A stretch of 64,000 nt of DNA, taken from positions 1-64,000 of the forward strand of contig CAJURO010000012.1 in NCBI GenBank assembly GCA_910588985.1, given 5' to 3'. Source of the DNA: an uncultured Eggerthellaceae bacterium (GTDB lineage: Bacteria > Actinomycetota > Coriobacteriia > Coriobacteriales > Eggerthellaceae). The notes under the pieces are model-generated. The model saw nothing but the letters and a program-made list of their open reading frames with translations, was not told the origin of the DNA and made no database searches. Below are positions 1 to 7,746 of the stretch, in pieces (position 1 is the stretch's first letter; each line of letters starts with the position of its first letter). The translations under genes and the position numbers were made by a program.

Positions 1-71
1 GACATAAGGAGCTGAGAGACTTATGTCTCGAAGCGACGACGCGGCGAGACTTTCACTCATCATGTGGCAAC
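1..71 (-). repeat. Palindromic repeat, copy 1 (truncated by window edge)
   Basis: This is the reverse-orientation copy of a repeat that recurs at 18674-18778 and 24944-25040. The shared core (complement of roughly 27-50, containing CGCCGCGTCGTCGCTTCG) is nearly identical in all three. Only one long arm lies in the window; the other would lie left of base 1. An internal 8-bp stem (GACATAAG with CTTATGTC) is perfect in this copy. About 35 bases beyond the arm (72-106) also match the flank of copy 3. Read on the minus strand, the element follows the stop of the gene ending at 196. It has no coding potential that I believe. Confidence 0.75.
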
Positions 72-112
72 CCATTGTGTATCCAATCTGGGTTAACAGA
101 GCCTAATACAAA

Positions 113-155
113 GGAAGCACCAGGTAGGAGTCGTGCCGCCGCCTGGTGCTTCTCT
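113..155 (-). terminator. Intrinsic terminator-like hairpin
   Basis: A perfect 11-bp stem pairs 114-124 with 142-152 around a 17-nt loop. A short T-rich tail follows on the plus strand (TCTTT), and a CTTTGTATT tail follows on the minus strand. It sits 41 bp beyond the stop of the minus-strand gene at 196-1416, so it most likely ends that transcript. It may also work from the left. Confidence 0.6.
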
Positions 156-195
156 TTAGCTATGCGAAATGATGCGTTCGCATGCACGTATTGCA

Positions 196-1416
196 TCAAT
201 ACCGATAGATCGCCGCCATGCTTCCTGCAACGGGCATCTTCTCATGATCGAGGATGAGGATCTGCGCATCTTGTGCTACAGCTGCCTCGATGAACGCATT
301 CGCGATATCAGGGCTTGCAGGATCGAGCTGCTTGTCATCAACGGGATCTGTCGCACCATCGAAGAATACCTCTCCTGTTGTCGCGTCAAAGGTACCAGGG
401 ATGCCCTTGCCCGCTTCGATGAAGAGCACGCCGACCTTGCGCTCCGCAAGCGCCATGCCAATAGCGGTGATCTCGTCTGTGGCGTTACCCTTCGAGGCAT
501 GGTAGCCGTACTTCTCTTTCAATTCGCCCAATTTCGCATCCTGGATCTTCTGCATGATCGCAACCGCATCATCGCGAAGCTGAGTGCCTGAGAGGGTGCG
601 TGGGTCCTTTGCTATGCCCTCGGGCAGGAGCGAATCGAACGTGCAGATCTGGCGGAAGAGGTGCTCATGCTCGGGGGCAGTGACAAGGATGACGGGCGCC
701 TTGTCATCGCGTACGAGCGTGTCGTTCATAGCTTTGTTAACGTAGCGGAAGAACTTCTCAGCCTCCTCGGCCGTGACCTCATGGCGGGATTTGTGGTCAT
801 GGTAGGGTGACTCGTGATCCTCGAGGCTGTAGTAGTCGAGCGCGGTGGTTTCACCATCGAACTCAGGGAACGTTTCAGCGAAATAGTTCTTCACATCGTC
901 AGGAAGCGCTACATAGTGGACACCGTTATAGTCGCCATCGAGAAGGGCGAAGAAATCGGTGTTCAGCAAGAGCAGCTTGTAATCAAGCGCGTACTGAGCA
1001 TTGCGAATGAGCGGCTTGATGTAGTACTTGTCTCCAACGACCACGCAAGGCTCAGGCGCAAAGCTCAGATTGAACACGGAGGCCTCTTGGTTGTTCACAA
1101 GGAAGGCAAGTCCAGCGCTTGCATCGATCCAGAGGGGCAGATCCTCGTGCGAAAGGATGAATTCGAGCTTCTCCTTGATCCCTGCGTATTGCTGTTCGTC
1201 GAACGACTCGGAAAGGGTACGATAGGCCTCGTTGCAGAGATCCTTGAATTCGATCTTGTCCCACTCGTCCCGACGGTCTTCGCGTTCGGTGCGATGCACT
1301 GGTACGTATATGGACACGACAGGCGTGCTTGCAGGGCTGATGAAGCTCTTAGGATCGAACGGACCGAAGAGCACATGGATATCCTCAGCGAGCTCGCGGA
1401 TAGCTTCTTTTCTCAT
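196..1416 (-). CDS. baeRF-type (bacterial release-factor-like) protein
   Basis: A soluble protein of 406 residues. It resembles the bacterial archaeo-eukaryotic release factor (baeRF) families, which are eRF1/Pelota/Vms1-like proteins thought to act on ribosomes or peptidyl-tRNA. The C-terminal end, reading DHEKMPVAGSMAAIYRY, is the typical baeRF ending (a G-x-MAA-I-x-RY motif). The middle has the alternating strand/helix pattern of the eRF1 domain-2 fold. There is no signal peptide or membrane helix. ATG at 1416 is chosen because GAGGAGG lies just upstream; a longer frame reaches 1512 but lacks a ribosome site. It appears monocistronic. Assignment to a numbered baeRF family is not possible by eye, and whether it hydrolyses peptidyl-tRNA is unknown. 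Confidence 0.65.
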   Translation of the reverse strand: MRKEAIRELAEDIHVLFGPFDPKSFISPASTPVVSIYVPVHRTEREDRRDEWDKIEFKDLCNEAYRTLSESFDEQQYAGIKEKLEFILSHEDLPLWIDASAGLAFLVNNQEASVFNLSFAPEPCVVVGDKYYIKPLIRNAQYALDYKLLLLNTDFFALLDGDYNGVHYVALPDDVKNYFAETFPEFDGETTALDYYSLEDHESPYHDHKSRHEVTAEEAEKFFRYVNKAMNDTLVRDDKAPVILVTAPEHEHLFRQICTFDSLLPEGIAKDPRTLSGTQLRDDAVAIMQKIQDAKLGELKEKYGYHASKGNATDEITAIGMALAERKVGVLFIEAGKGIPGTFDATTGEVFFDGATDPVDDKQLDPASPDIANAFIEAAVAQDAQILILDHEKMPVAGSMAAIYRY

Positions 1417-1550
1417 GGGAGAACCTCCTCTTATTTGAATGGCAGCTTCACAGCTTCTCTTTCTGCCATCAAATATAGTCCCCGATGAGATGAACCCGTC
1501 CTTTCGGCACAAGTTGTTGCCGAGTACCCCTCATCTTGTAACGAAGGCGT

Positions 1551-3458
1551 TTATTGTATCTTCGCTATTCGCATGGCGCGCATGGCATTCAGGATAGCGA
1601 GCACGGCAACGCCAACATCGGCGAAGACGGCCATCCACATGTTCGCGATCCCGAAGGCAGCAAGGATGAGCACGGCGAACTTGATGCCGAGGGCGAAGAT
1701 GATGTTCTGCCAGACGATGCGCATCGTGCGCCGTGCCAGTGCGATGGCGCACGCGATCTGGGTAGGCTTGTCATCCATGAGCACGATATCGGCTGCTTCT
1801 ATGGCAGCGTCTGACCCCATTGCGCCCATGGCAATGCCGACGTCAGCGCGCATGAGCGACGGTGAGTCGTTGATCCCATCGCCCACGAATACAACATGTA
1901 CCCCATCGCGTTCCATGATGTTCTCAAGCTCTGTGACCTTATCCTGTGGAAGAAGCTCTGCGCAGACCTCGTCGATCCCGAGCGTTCGTGCAACCTCCTC
2001 GGCAACCTCGATCTTGTCACCGCTGAGCATGATGGTCCGATGAACGCCTTGCGCATGGAGATCCTCGACCGCTTGGCGTGCATCGTTCTTGATGGTATCG
2101 CCAACGATGATGGACCCGATCAGCTTGCCGTCAATGGCAACTGAGACCTTCGTTCCGATGCCTTCGCCAATTTCTTGATCGATGTTGTGTAGGTACATGA
2201 GACGTTCGTTGCCTATGAGCGTGACCTTCCCATCGATCGTGGCTTTGATGCCATGTCCTGGGATCTCCTCGACCCCCGCCACGCGCGTGACATCGATATC
2301 ATGTCCATAGCGCTCCTGGATCGACCGTGCGATCGGATGGTTCGAGAAGGCTTCGCCAAGAGCTGCGTACTCAAGCACCTCCTGCTCAGTTGCCGTATCG
2401 TTCGGAAGGACGTTTGTGACTTCAAAGGTGCCAGAAGTGAGCGTTCCTGTCTTGTCGAACACCACGGTATCCGTCTTTGCAAGCACCTCGAGGTAGTTGG
2501 AACCTTTGACGAGCACGCCAATGCGCGAAGCACCGCCGATGCCACCGAAGAAGGAGAGCGGTACCGAGATCACGAGCGCGCAGGGACACGAGACAACAAG
2601 GAAGGTAAGGCCGCGAAGGACCCAATCTGCCCAACCACCTCCGAGCATGAGGGGAGGAAGGAGTGCTATGAGCGCAGCGCATCCGACCACGATGGGCGTG
2701 TAGTAGCGTGCGAAGCGCGTGATGAAGTTCTCGGTTCGCGCCTTCTTCTCGGCTGAGTTCTCCACAAGCTCAAGAATGCGGTTCACGGTGGAATCTTCAT
2801 ACGGCTTGATGGCTTTGACCTTGAGCGTTGCGCTCAGATTGACGCAACCCGAGATGATCTCATCGCCAGGGCGGATCGTTCGTGGAACGGATTCACCTGT
2901 GAGCGCGGATGTCTCCAATTGGGACTCACCGCTCTCCACGATGCCATCAAGGGGCACGCGTTCGCCAGGCTTCACGATGAACAGATCGCCGACGGCAACC
3001 TCTGCTGGGTCGACCGTGATGACCTGTCCTTCGCGCTCCACATTCGCGAATTCTGGCACGATGTCCATCATGTCAGAGATCGATTTTCGCGACTTCCCAA
3101 CTGCGTAGCTCTGGAAGAGCTCGCCTACTTGGTAGAACAGCATGACAGCTGCGCCTTCTGCCATATGAGGTTCGGAGTCAGGGAAGAATACGAGAGCGAA
3201 CGCGCCGATGGTCGCTATGCTCATGAGGAAGTTCTCATCAAGCCCATGCCCTGCGCGCAGGTTCTTCCATGCATCGATGAGCACATCGTAGCCTGCAATG
3301 AGGAAGGGGATGAGGAAGAGCACGAACTCGATGTAGATCGCCTGCGTATGGCCAAAGGTTGCATCGAAGATGCCCGCGAGCTCAAGTGCGTAGATGCTTG
3401 CGAACAACACGAGCGCGACGAGTATTCGGTTCCTCCAACGTTTTTGCTTCTTGGTCAT
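1551..3458 (-). CDS. Heavy-metal P1B-type ATPase (Zn/Cd/Pb efflux type)
   Basis: A 635-residue ion-pumping P-type ATPase of the inner membrane. The actuator TGES is at residues 187-190, the metal-binding transmembrane CPC at 291-293, the phosphorylation motif DKTGT at 335-339, an HP dipeptide (NHPIARS) in the nucleotide domain, and GDGINDSP in the hinge. CPC plus the ZntA/CadA-like order of segments points to Zn2+, Cd2+ or Pb2+ export. It has no N-terminal metal-binding (HMA) domain, which is unusual for the subgroup; a free HMA protein is encoded just upstream. It is the last gene of an operon with an ArsR repressor, so induction by the exported metal is expected. Substrate identity is inferred. 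Confidence 0.9.
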   Translation of the reverse strand: MTKKQKRWRNRILVALVLFASIYALELAGIFDATFGHTQAIYIEFVLFLIPFLIAGYDVLIDAWKNLRAGHGLDENFLMSIATIGAFALVFFPDSEPHMAEGAAVMLFYQVGELFQSYAVGKSRKSISDMMDIVPEFANVEREGQVITVDPAEVAVGDLFIVKPGERVPLDGIVESGESQLETSALTGESVPRTIRPGDEIISGCVNLSATLKVKAIKPYEDSTVNRILELVENSAEKKARTENFITRFARYYTPIVVGCAALIALLPPLMLGGGWADWVLRGLTFLVVSCPCALVISVPLSFFGGIGGASRIGVLVKGSNYLEVLAKTDTVVFDKTGTLTSGTFEVTNVLPNDTATEQEVLEYAALGEAFSNHPIARSIQERYGHDIDVTRVAGVEEIPGHGIKATIDGKVTLIGNERLMYLHNIDQEIGEGIGTKVSVAIDGKLIGSIIVGDTIKNDARQAVEDLHAQGVHRTIMLSGDKIEVAEEVARTLGIDEVCAELLPQDKVTELENIMERDGVHVVFVGDGINDSPSLMRADVGIAMGAMGSDAAIEAADIVLMDDKPTQIACAIALARRTMRIVWQNIIFALGIKFAVLILAAFGIANMWMAVFADVGVAVLAILNAMRAMRIAKIQ

Positions 3459-3522
3459 AGGGATGCATCCTTTATCGAGATCGAGGTGAAAGAGGGTGGG
3501 GAAGCCAGTCTCCTAACGGCGA

Positions 3523-3741
3523 CTATCGAACGATCACGCAATCAGATTCGTAGCCAGCGCAGATCCGTTGCGCTTCGTCGAGTACAGCGTCAAAGGCTTC
3601 ATCAGCAGCATCAAGGGTGATCTTGCTCGTCATGAAATTGATGGTCGCCTTGTTGACGCCGTCTATCTTGTTGATGTCCCTCTCCATCTTCGAGGCGCAA
3701 TCTGCGCAATCGAGTTCTTCGAGCTTGAATGATCTTTTCAT
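3523..3741 (-). CDS. Small HMA-domain metal-binding protein
   Basis: A 72-residue protein that is essentially one heavy-metal-associated (HMA, ferredoxin-like) domain. The motif LDCADCASKME near residue 13 supplies the CxxC ligands; a D precedes the first Cys, as in Zn/Cd-type HMA domains of ZntA and CadA. The gene lies between the ArsR regulator and the P-type ATPase on the same strand, and the ATPase lacks its own HMA domain. It probably serves as the detached metal-binding domain or a metal chaperone for that pump. An AAGGAAGACCTC ribosome site precedes the ATG. Confidence 0.85.
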   Translation of the reverse strand: MKRSFKLEELDCADCASKMERDINKIDGVNKATINFMTSKITLDAADEAFDAVLDEAQRICAGYESDCVIVR

Positions 3742-3767
3742 GAGGTCTTCCTTTCAATCAAAAGCGC

Positions 3768-4154
3768 TTATTCGCAGATATGGTTCAGTCCTTGGGCGAG
3801 CATGGTGTAGACATGATCGTCGGCGAGGGAGTAGATGACGTTCTTCCCATCTCGCTGAAAGCGCACCAAGTGCGCTTGCTTGAGAATGCGCAGCTGGTGG
3901 GAGACGGCACTTTGCGTGGCTCCGATGATCTCCGCGACATCTGCAACGCAGCGGCTCTCCTCCATGAGCGCATAGAGGATCTTGATGCGTGTCGTGTCTG
4001 CGAAGACCTTGAAGAGATCAGCAAGGTCATAGAGCAATTCTTCGTCAGGCATGGTCTCAAAAGGACACGCATCCTTTGCGGAGGAACCATCAAAGGGCTG
4101 CTCCTTGTGAGCGTCTGGGTTAGCAACCTTGCCATCAGAGGTTCTCATCGCCAT
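3768..4154 (-). CDS. ArsR/SmtB-family metal-responsive repressor
   Basis: A 128-residue winged-helix dimeric repressor. The family core runs from LADLFKVFADTTRIKILYAL through the recognition helix (ATQSAVSHQLRILK) to the wing (FQRDGKNVIYSL). A Cys lies in the first helix-turn (SRCVAD) and another in the N-terminal tail (DACPFE), the spacing used by CadC-like Cd/Pb/Zn sensors. The C-terminal segment DDHVYTMLAQGLNHICE has the His/Asp pair typical of the alpha-5 Zn site of SmtB/CzrA. An upstream ATG exists at 4166, but GGAG is correctly spaced for ATG 4154. It heads the HMA/ATPase operon and should bind the palindrome at 4191. Confidence 0.9.
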   Translation of the reverse strand: MAMRTSDGKVANPDAHKEQPFDGSSAKDACPFETMPDEELLYDLADLFKVFADTTRIKILYALMEESRCVADVAEIIGATQSAVSHQLRILKQAHLVRFQRDGKNVIYSLADDHVYTMLAQGLNHICE

Positions 4155-4190
4155 GATCTTCTCCATTCAAAGCATAATCACATAAACATA

Positions 4191-4204
4191 TGAACAATTA
4201 TTCA
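4191..4204. promoter_or_regulatory. ArsR/SmtB-type operator
   Basis: TGAACAATTATTCA is an imperfect palindrome (12 of 14 positions symmetric) that matches the classical SmtB/CzrA/CadC half-site pattern TGAA...TTCA. It lies 37 bp upstream of the repressor start, in an AT-rich promoter region between the metal operon and galU. Metal binding by the repressor would release it and allow expression of the efflux operon. Confidence 0.75.
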
Positions 4205-4330
4205 TAAGTATAGTGACGCTTGGATGAATGTCAAGCGAAACCGAGCCTGTCCATCAAGTGTGCATATCCGAGATGGTAAGCTATGCCTATGCACAACGCT
4301 GCACATTTCAATGGCATTAAGGAGGCACCT

Positions 4331-5140
4331 TTGAAAGCGATCATTCCGGCAGCAGGTCTAGGAACACGGTTTCTTCCAGCAACGAAGGCGGTTCCGAAGG
4401 AGATGCTCCTCGTAGTGGATAGACCCGCTATCCAATACGTCGTCGAAGAGGGGCTTGCATCAGCGGCTGATGAGGTCATCATCGTGAACTCGCATGACAA
4501 GCAGGCCATTGAAGAGCACTTCTCTCCCGATCCCGCCCTTGTTGAGCTCTTGCGTGAGCGTGGCAAGGATTCTCTGGCAGACAAGGTCGAATATGTTGGC
4601 AACCTGCCAGTCACGTTCGTTTATCAGGATGAAGCGCTTGGTCTGGGGCACGCTGTGCTCTGTGCTGCACAAGCTTCGGCGGGTGAGCCCTTCTATGTGC
4701 TCCTTGGCGATGTCCTTGTTCCGAACAACAAGATGCTGCCCGCCATGCAGGCTGTCTCCGATGCGCATGGTGGCGCTTCTGTCATAGCGGTGATGCCTGT
4801 CCCCGATGATGAGGTCAGCCGCTTCGGCGTCATCGATGGCGAAGAGGCTGAGCCTGGCGTGTGGAAGATCGCTTCTCTGGTAGAGAAGCCTCCTGTTGAA
4901 GAAGCACCTACCAATCTTGCGGTGTTCGGGCGATACCTGCTCTCTCCGCGGATCATGGAGATCTTGGCTGATGTCAAGCCTGGTGTGGGCGGCGAGATCC
5001 AGCTCACCGACGCCATGGCGCAGCTTCTCGATGAAGAGGAGATGTACGCGCTCGTCATCGACCCAACCGATGGGTTCGATACGGGAACGCCGCAAAGCTG
5101 GCTTGACTCCAACATCGCCATCGCGAAGATGCAGGCCTGA
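4331..5140 (+). CDS. galU: UTP-glucose-1-phosphate uridylyltransferase
   Basis: A 269-residue cytoplasmic nucleotidyltransferase that makes UDP-glucose from UTP and glucose-1-phosphate for envelope polysaccharides. The N-terminus KAIIPAAGLGTRFLPATKA and the following VPKEMLLVVDRPAIQY are GalU signatures; VGGEIQLTDAM and GFDTGTPQSWLDSN near the end also match. A TTG start at 4331 is chosen because AAGGAGG sits 5 bp before it and the protein then begins exactly at the conserved motif. An in-frame ATG at 4283 would add an unconserved tail. It is followed at 17 bp by tsaE. Confidence 0.93.
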   Translation: MKAIIPAAGLGTRFLPATKAVPKEMLLVVDRPAIQYVVEEGLASAADEVIIVNSHDKQAIEEHFSPDPALVELLRERGKDSLADKVEYVGNLPVTFVYQDEALGLGHAVLCAAQASAGEPFYVLLGDVLVPNNKMLPAMQAVSDAHGGASVIAVMPVPDDEVSRFGVIDGEEAEPGVWKIASLVEKPPVEEAPTNLAVFGRYLLSPRIMEILADVKPGVGGEIQLTDAMAQLLDEEEMYALVIDPTDGFDTGTPQSWLDSNIAIAKMQA

Positions 5141-5157
5141 TCGGACTCTCTCGCTTC

Positions 5158-5688
5158 ATGGCAGCTTTCTCTCTGACAACAGCAAGCGCTGAAGAGACCT
5201 CTCGCGTTGGTGCTGCGCTTGGAGCGCTCTTGCGAGACGGAGATGTGGTGACGCTTGTTGGAGAGCTGGGGGCAGGAAAGACGCAGTTCTCTCAAGGCAT
5301 TGGCCGCGGCCTCGGGCTTGCGTGCGATATCCCCTCGCCTACGTTCAACATCGTCTTCGAGTACGGAGACGGTCGCATCATGCTCTATCATTTCGACCTT
5401 TATCGGCTCGAGCATGCTGATGAGCTCGAGGATATCGACTTCTTCGCGCTCGTTGACGCAAGCACTCCAGGGGCATCTCTCATCGAATGGGCTGATCGCT
5501 TTCCCGATGAGCTGCCTGACGACAGGCTTGAGGTCTCGCTCTTCTATGGTGAAGCCAAGGATGACATGGCAATGGTCAGTGCGTATGAGACAGATCGCGC
5601 TGCTCGCCGAATCAGTGCTTGTGCGACAGGCCCTCGTTCGCAAGAGCTGCTCTCCCAGTGGCGCGGTTGCCTGGATGCAGCTTCCTGA
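5158..5688 (+). CDS. tsaE: tRNA t6A threonylcarbamoyl transfer ATPase TsaE
   Basis: A 176-residue P-loop protein needed with TsaB/TsaD for N6-threonylcarbamoyladenosine at position 37 of ANN-decoding tRNAs. The Walker A is GELGAGKTQ near residue 40. The family motifs SPTFNIVFEY, YHFDLYRL and IEWADRF follow in order. It is a little longer than the usual 150 residues because of a less conserved C-terminal tail. It follows galU closely and its stop lies 2 bp before the first ATG of the DMT transporter gene, so the three probably form a transcription unit. Usual partners tsaB and tsaD are not in the window. Confidence 0.92.
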   Translation: MAAFSLTTASAEETSRVGAALGALLRDGDVVTLVGELGAGKTQFSQGIGRGLGLACDIPSPTFNIVFEYGDGRIMLYHFDLYRLEHADELEDIDFFALVDASTPGASLIEWADRFPDELPDDRLEVSLFYGEAKDDMAMVSAYETDRAARRISACATGPRSQELLSQWRGCLDAAS

Positions 5689-5690
5689 GA

Positions 5691-6683
5691 ATGGGGTGCC
5701 AGGCGACGATGGGAGCTGAAAAGAGCGAAAAGAGCGAAAAGAGCGAAAAGAGCAGATTCGCGCTCGGGGTCATCGCCGCGCTCGCGGGAGCTGCGATGTG
5801 GGGACTGTCTGGATCATGCGTGCAGTTCTTGACGGGTACGTATGGCATCGATCCAGCGTTCTTGACGATGTTCCGCTCCATTACAGGCGGGATGCTATTC
5901 CTGCTGATCCTTGTGGCTGTGAATAAGCAGACGGTCATGCGTATGATCGCAGACGCTCATGATCGCAAGATGCTCTTCGTGTTCGGCTTGGCGCTCTTCG
6001 CCAACCTTTTCACCTATGCCATGACGGTCAAGCTGACGAATGCAGGAAACGCCACGGTGCTTCAGATGCTCGCAAGCGTTTTCGTCATGCTCTATACCTG
6101 CTTGCGTACGCGAACCCTCCCGAGCGTGCGTGAGGTCATGGCCCTTACCCTGGCCATCGCAGCTACGCTCATCATGGCTACGCAGGGTGACGTAACGACG
6201 CTCAACATGCCACTCGCGGGTCTCATCTGGGGCGTGCTCTGCGGCATCTCGGCTGCTGCTTACATCGTCTTGCCAAAGGAAACAAGCCTTGCTGATAGAT
6301 ATGGAAGCCTGAATGTGACTGGCATCGGCACATGCTTTTCGGCGCTCTTTGCTCTCATATGCGCGCTCTGCCTTGAGATGAGCGGGATAGACATCTTCGC
6401 GAATGCGGGCAGCATTGATGCGACGGGGTGGGTCGTGATCTTCGTGGGGATCATCCTTGTGGGAACGATCGGGGCCTACGGGCTTTATCTCTATGGCGTA
6501 TCAGTTGTAGGCAATGTGAGAGGAAGCCTTTTAGGCGCGATGGAGCCAGTGAGCGCAACAGCGTTCTCGGCACTCTGGCTCGGTACGGTGTTCAGTGGGT
6601 TCGATATGGCGGGCTTGGTCTTGATGATCTTGATGCTCGTCCTCATCACCAAGCGGCCCGCTCGGCAGGATTCGACGGATTAG
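5691..6683 (+). CDS. DMT/EamA-family transporter
   Basis: A 330-residue integral membrane protein of the drug/metabolite transporter superfamily with two EamA repeats and about ten helices. The first helix begins FALGVIAALAGAAMWGLSG and the second half has the GTIGAYGLYLYGVSVV / GSLLGAMEPVSATAFSALW pattern. Substrate cannot be predicted. The start is uncertain: ATG 5691 and ATG 5709 are both possible and neither has a strong ribosome site; translational coupling to tsaE (stop at 5688) is likely. The cytoplasmic N-terminus contains four tandem Glu-Lys-Ser repeats encoded by a perfect 9-bp DNA repeat. Confidence 0.85.
   Translation: MGCQATMGAEKSEKSEKSEKSRFALGVIAALAGAAMWGLSGSCVQFLTGTYGIDPAFLTMFRSITGGMLFLLILVAVNKQTVMRMIADAHDRKMLFVFGLALFANLFTYAMTVKLTNAGNATVLQMLASVFVMLYTCLRTRTLPSVREVMALTLAIAATLIMATQGDVTTLNMPLAGLIWGVLCGISAAAYIVLPKETSLADRYGSLNVTGIGTCFSALFALICALCLEMSGIDIFANAGSIDATGWVVIFVGIILVGTIGAYGLYLYGVSVVGNVRGSLLGAMEPVSATAFSALWLGTVFSGFDMAGLVLMILMLVLITKRPARQDSTD
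5718..5753 (+). repeat. Four tandem copies of a 9-bp unit (GAAAAGAGC)
   Basis: The unit GAAAAGAGC is repeated four times without a mismatch near the start of the transporter gene and encodes (EKS)4. Because the unit is a multiple of three, copy-number change by slippage would alter N-tail length without a frameshift. Confidence 0.9.
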
Positions 6684-6784
6684 AATCCTGCGCATGCGCT
6701 CAAGGCCATAAGGGCGAACAAGAGCATGAATGCGATCAGTCCAACGGGGATCTTTGCCAAGCGCGCGCGTAGTTCATGTTTCAA
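6680..6784 (-). CDS. Possible 34-residue single-span membrane protein
   Basis: A short frame with TTG start at 6784, preceded by GGAG at 5 bp spacing. It encodes a basic N-terminus (KHELRARLAK) followed by one hydrophobic helix (IPVGLIAFMLLFALMALSA) ending CAGF. The layout is that of a small inner-membrane protein. Its stop overlaps the stop of the convergent DMT gene by 3 bp. I recognise no family. The rest of 6785-6951 shows nothing I can assign. A chance frame is possible. Confidence 0.3.
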   Translation of the reverse strand: MKHELRARLAKIPVGLIAFMLLFALMALSACAGF

Positions 6785-6951
6785 TGAAGCTCCATTCTCA
6801 TGTACATAGAAGGGTGAAGGGGAAGTGGTGCCAGCCACTTCGTCATGTCTGAGATCAGTATGGAGCGTGAGAAGACCTCTGTGAAGCAAGGGGAGGATTA
6901 CTTCACAGATGCTCAACAAGCCCTTCAAAGATCGTTCATAAGTCCATCGTG

Positions 6952-7746
6952 CTAAAGCGTATGCGTTCTTGAAGGCGTGTCCTCAAGCAGCTTGAACAGC
7001 TTGCCTCTCAAGGTTGCCGCTTCGGCGCTCATGAGAAAATCGGTTCGCTCGCTGCGTGGAACATCGATGGTGAGAGAAGACCTGATCGTGGAGGGGAGAG
7101 GACTTTCTTTGCAGGCGGGGCCGAGCACCAGGATGGTATCCGCCAAAGCCATCGCTTCGTTGATGTCATGTGTGACGATGATGCTCGAGAGAGCCAGCTT
7201 GTCTGCAACGCGCAGGAACCAGGCTCGCATATCCTCGCGTGTCAGCGCATCAAGCGCGCTGAAGGGCTCATCCATGAGCATGACAGGTGCTCCCGAGAGA
7301 TAGGTGCGCATGAGCGCCGCTCTCTGACGCATGCCGCCAGAGAGCTGACGTGGATAGGCATCCTCGCTTCCTTCAAGGCCAAAGGTAGCGAAAAGAGATA
7401 GTGCTTTGGATTCTGCCTCCTTTTTGGGAACACCTTGGATCAGAAGAGGGAGGCAAACATTGCCGATGATCGTCCGATGGTCGAGAAGAAGGTCCTTTTG
7501 GAGCATGTAGCTTACATGCCCTGGAGAGCTCGTGATATCAACTCCGTCAAGCAAGACCTTTCCCGCCTCAGGTGAGGAAAGCCCAGCCAAAGCATGGAAG
7601 AGCGTCGTCTTGCCCGAGCCTGAACGCCCGATGAGGCAGATGATCTGGCCTTCATCGAGCGTGAACGAGATATGCTCTATGACAGGAGCTCCTTCCCATG
7701 AGGCGCAGATGTCCTGCGCCTCGAAGATGGTTCGTGATCCGCTCAC
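6952..7746 (-). CDS. thiZ: ABC transporter ATPase, thiamin/HMP type
   Basis: A 264-residue nucleotide-binding subunit. Walker A GRSGSGKTT near residue 38, Q-loop (MLQKDLLLDH), signature LSGGMRQRAALMR, Walker B VMLMDEPFSALD and H-loop (IVTHDINEA) are all present. It groups by pattern with the NitT/TauT/SsuB/ThiZ branch. It is the last of four overlapping genes downstream of a TPP riboswitch, which points to uptake of thiamin or its pyrimidine precursor (HMP) rather than nitrate or sulfonates. The ATG overlaps the stop of the binding-protein gene by 4 bp. Confidence 0.88.
   Translation of the reverse strand: MSGSRTIFEAQDICASWEGAPVIEHISFTLDEGQIICLIGRSGSGKTTLFHALAGLSSPEAGKVLLDGVDITSSPGHVSYMLQKDLLLDHRTIIGNVCLPLLIQGVPKKEAESKALSLFATFGLEGSEDAYPRQLSGGMRQRAALMRTYLSGAPVMLMDEPFSALDALTREDMRAWFLRVADKLALSSIIVTHDINEAMALADTILVLGPACKESPLPSTIRSSLTIDVPRSERTDFLMSAEAATLRGKLFKLLEDTPSRTHTL

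Noticed and set aside
169..591. 140-codon plus-strand frame at the left edge
   Set aside because: Antisense to the baeRF-like gene with no start signal or domain.
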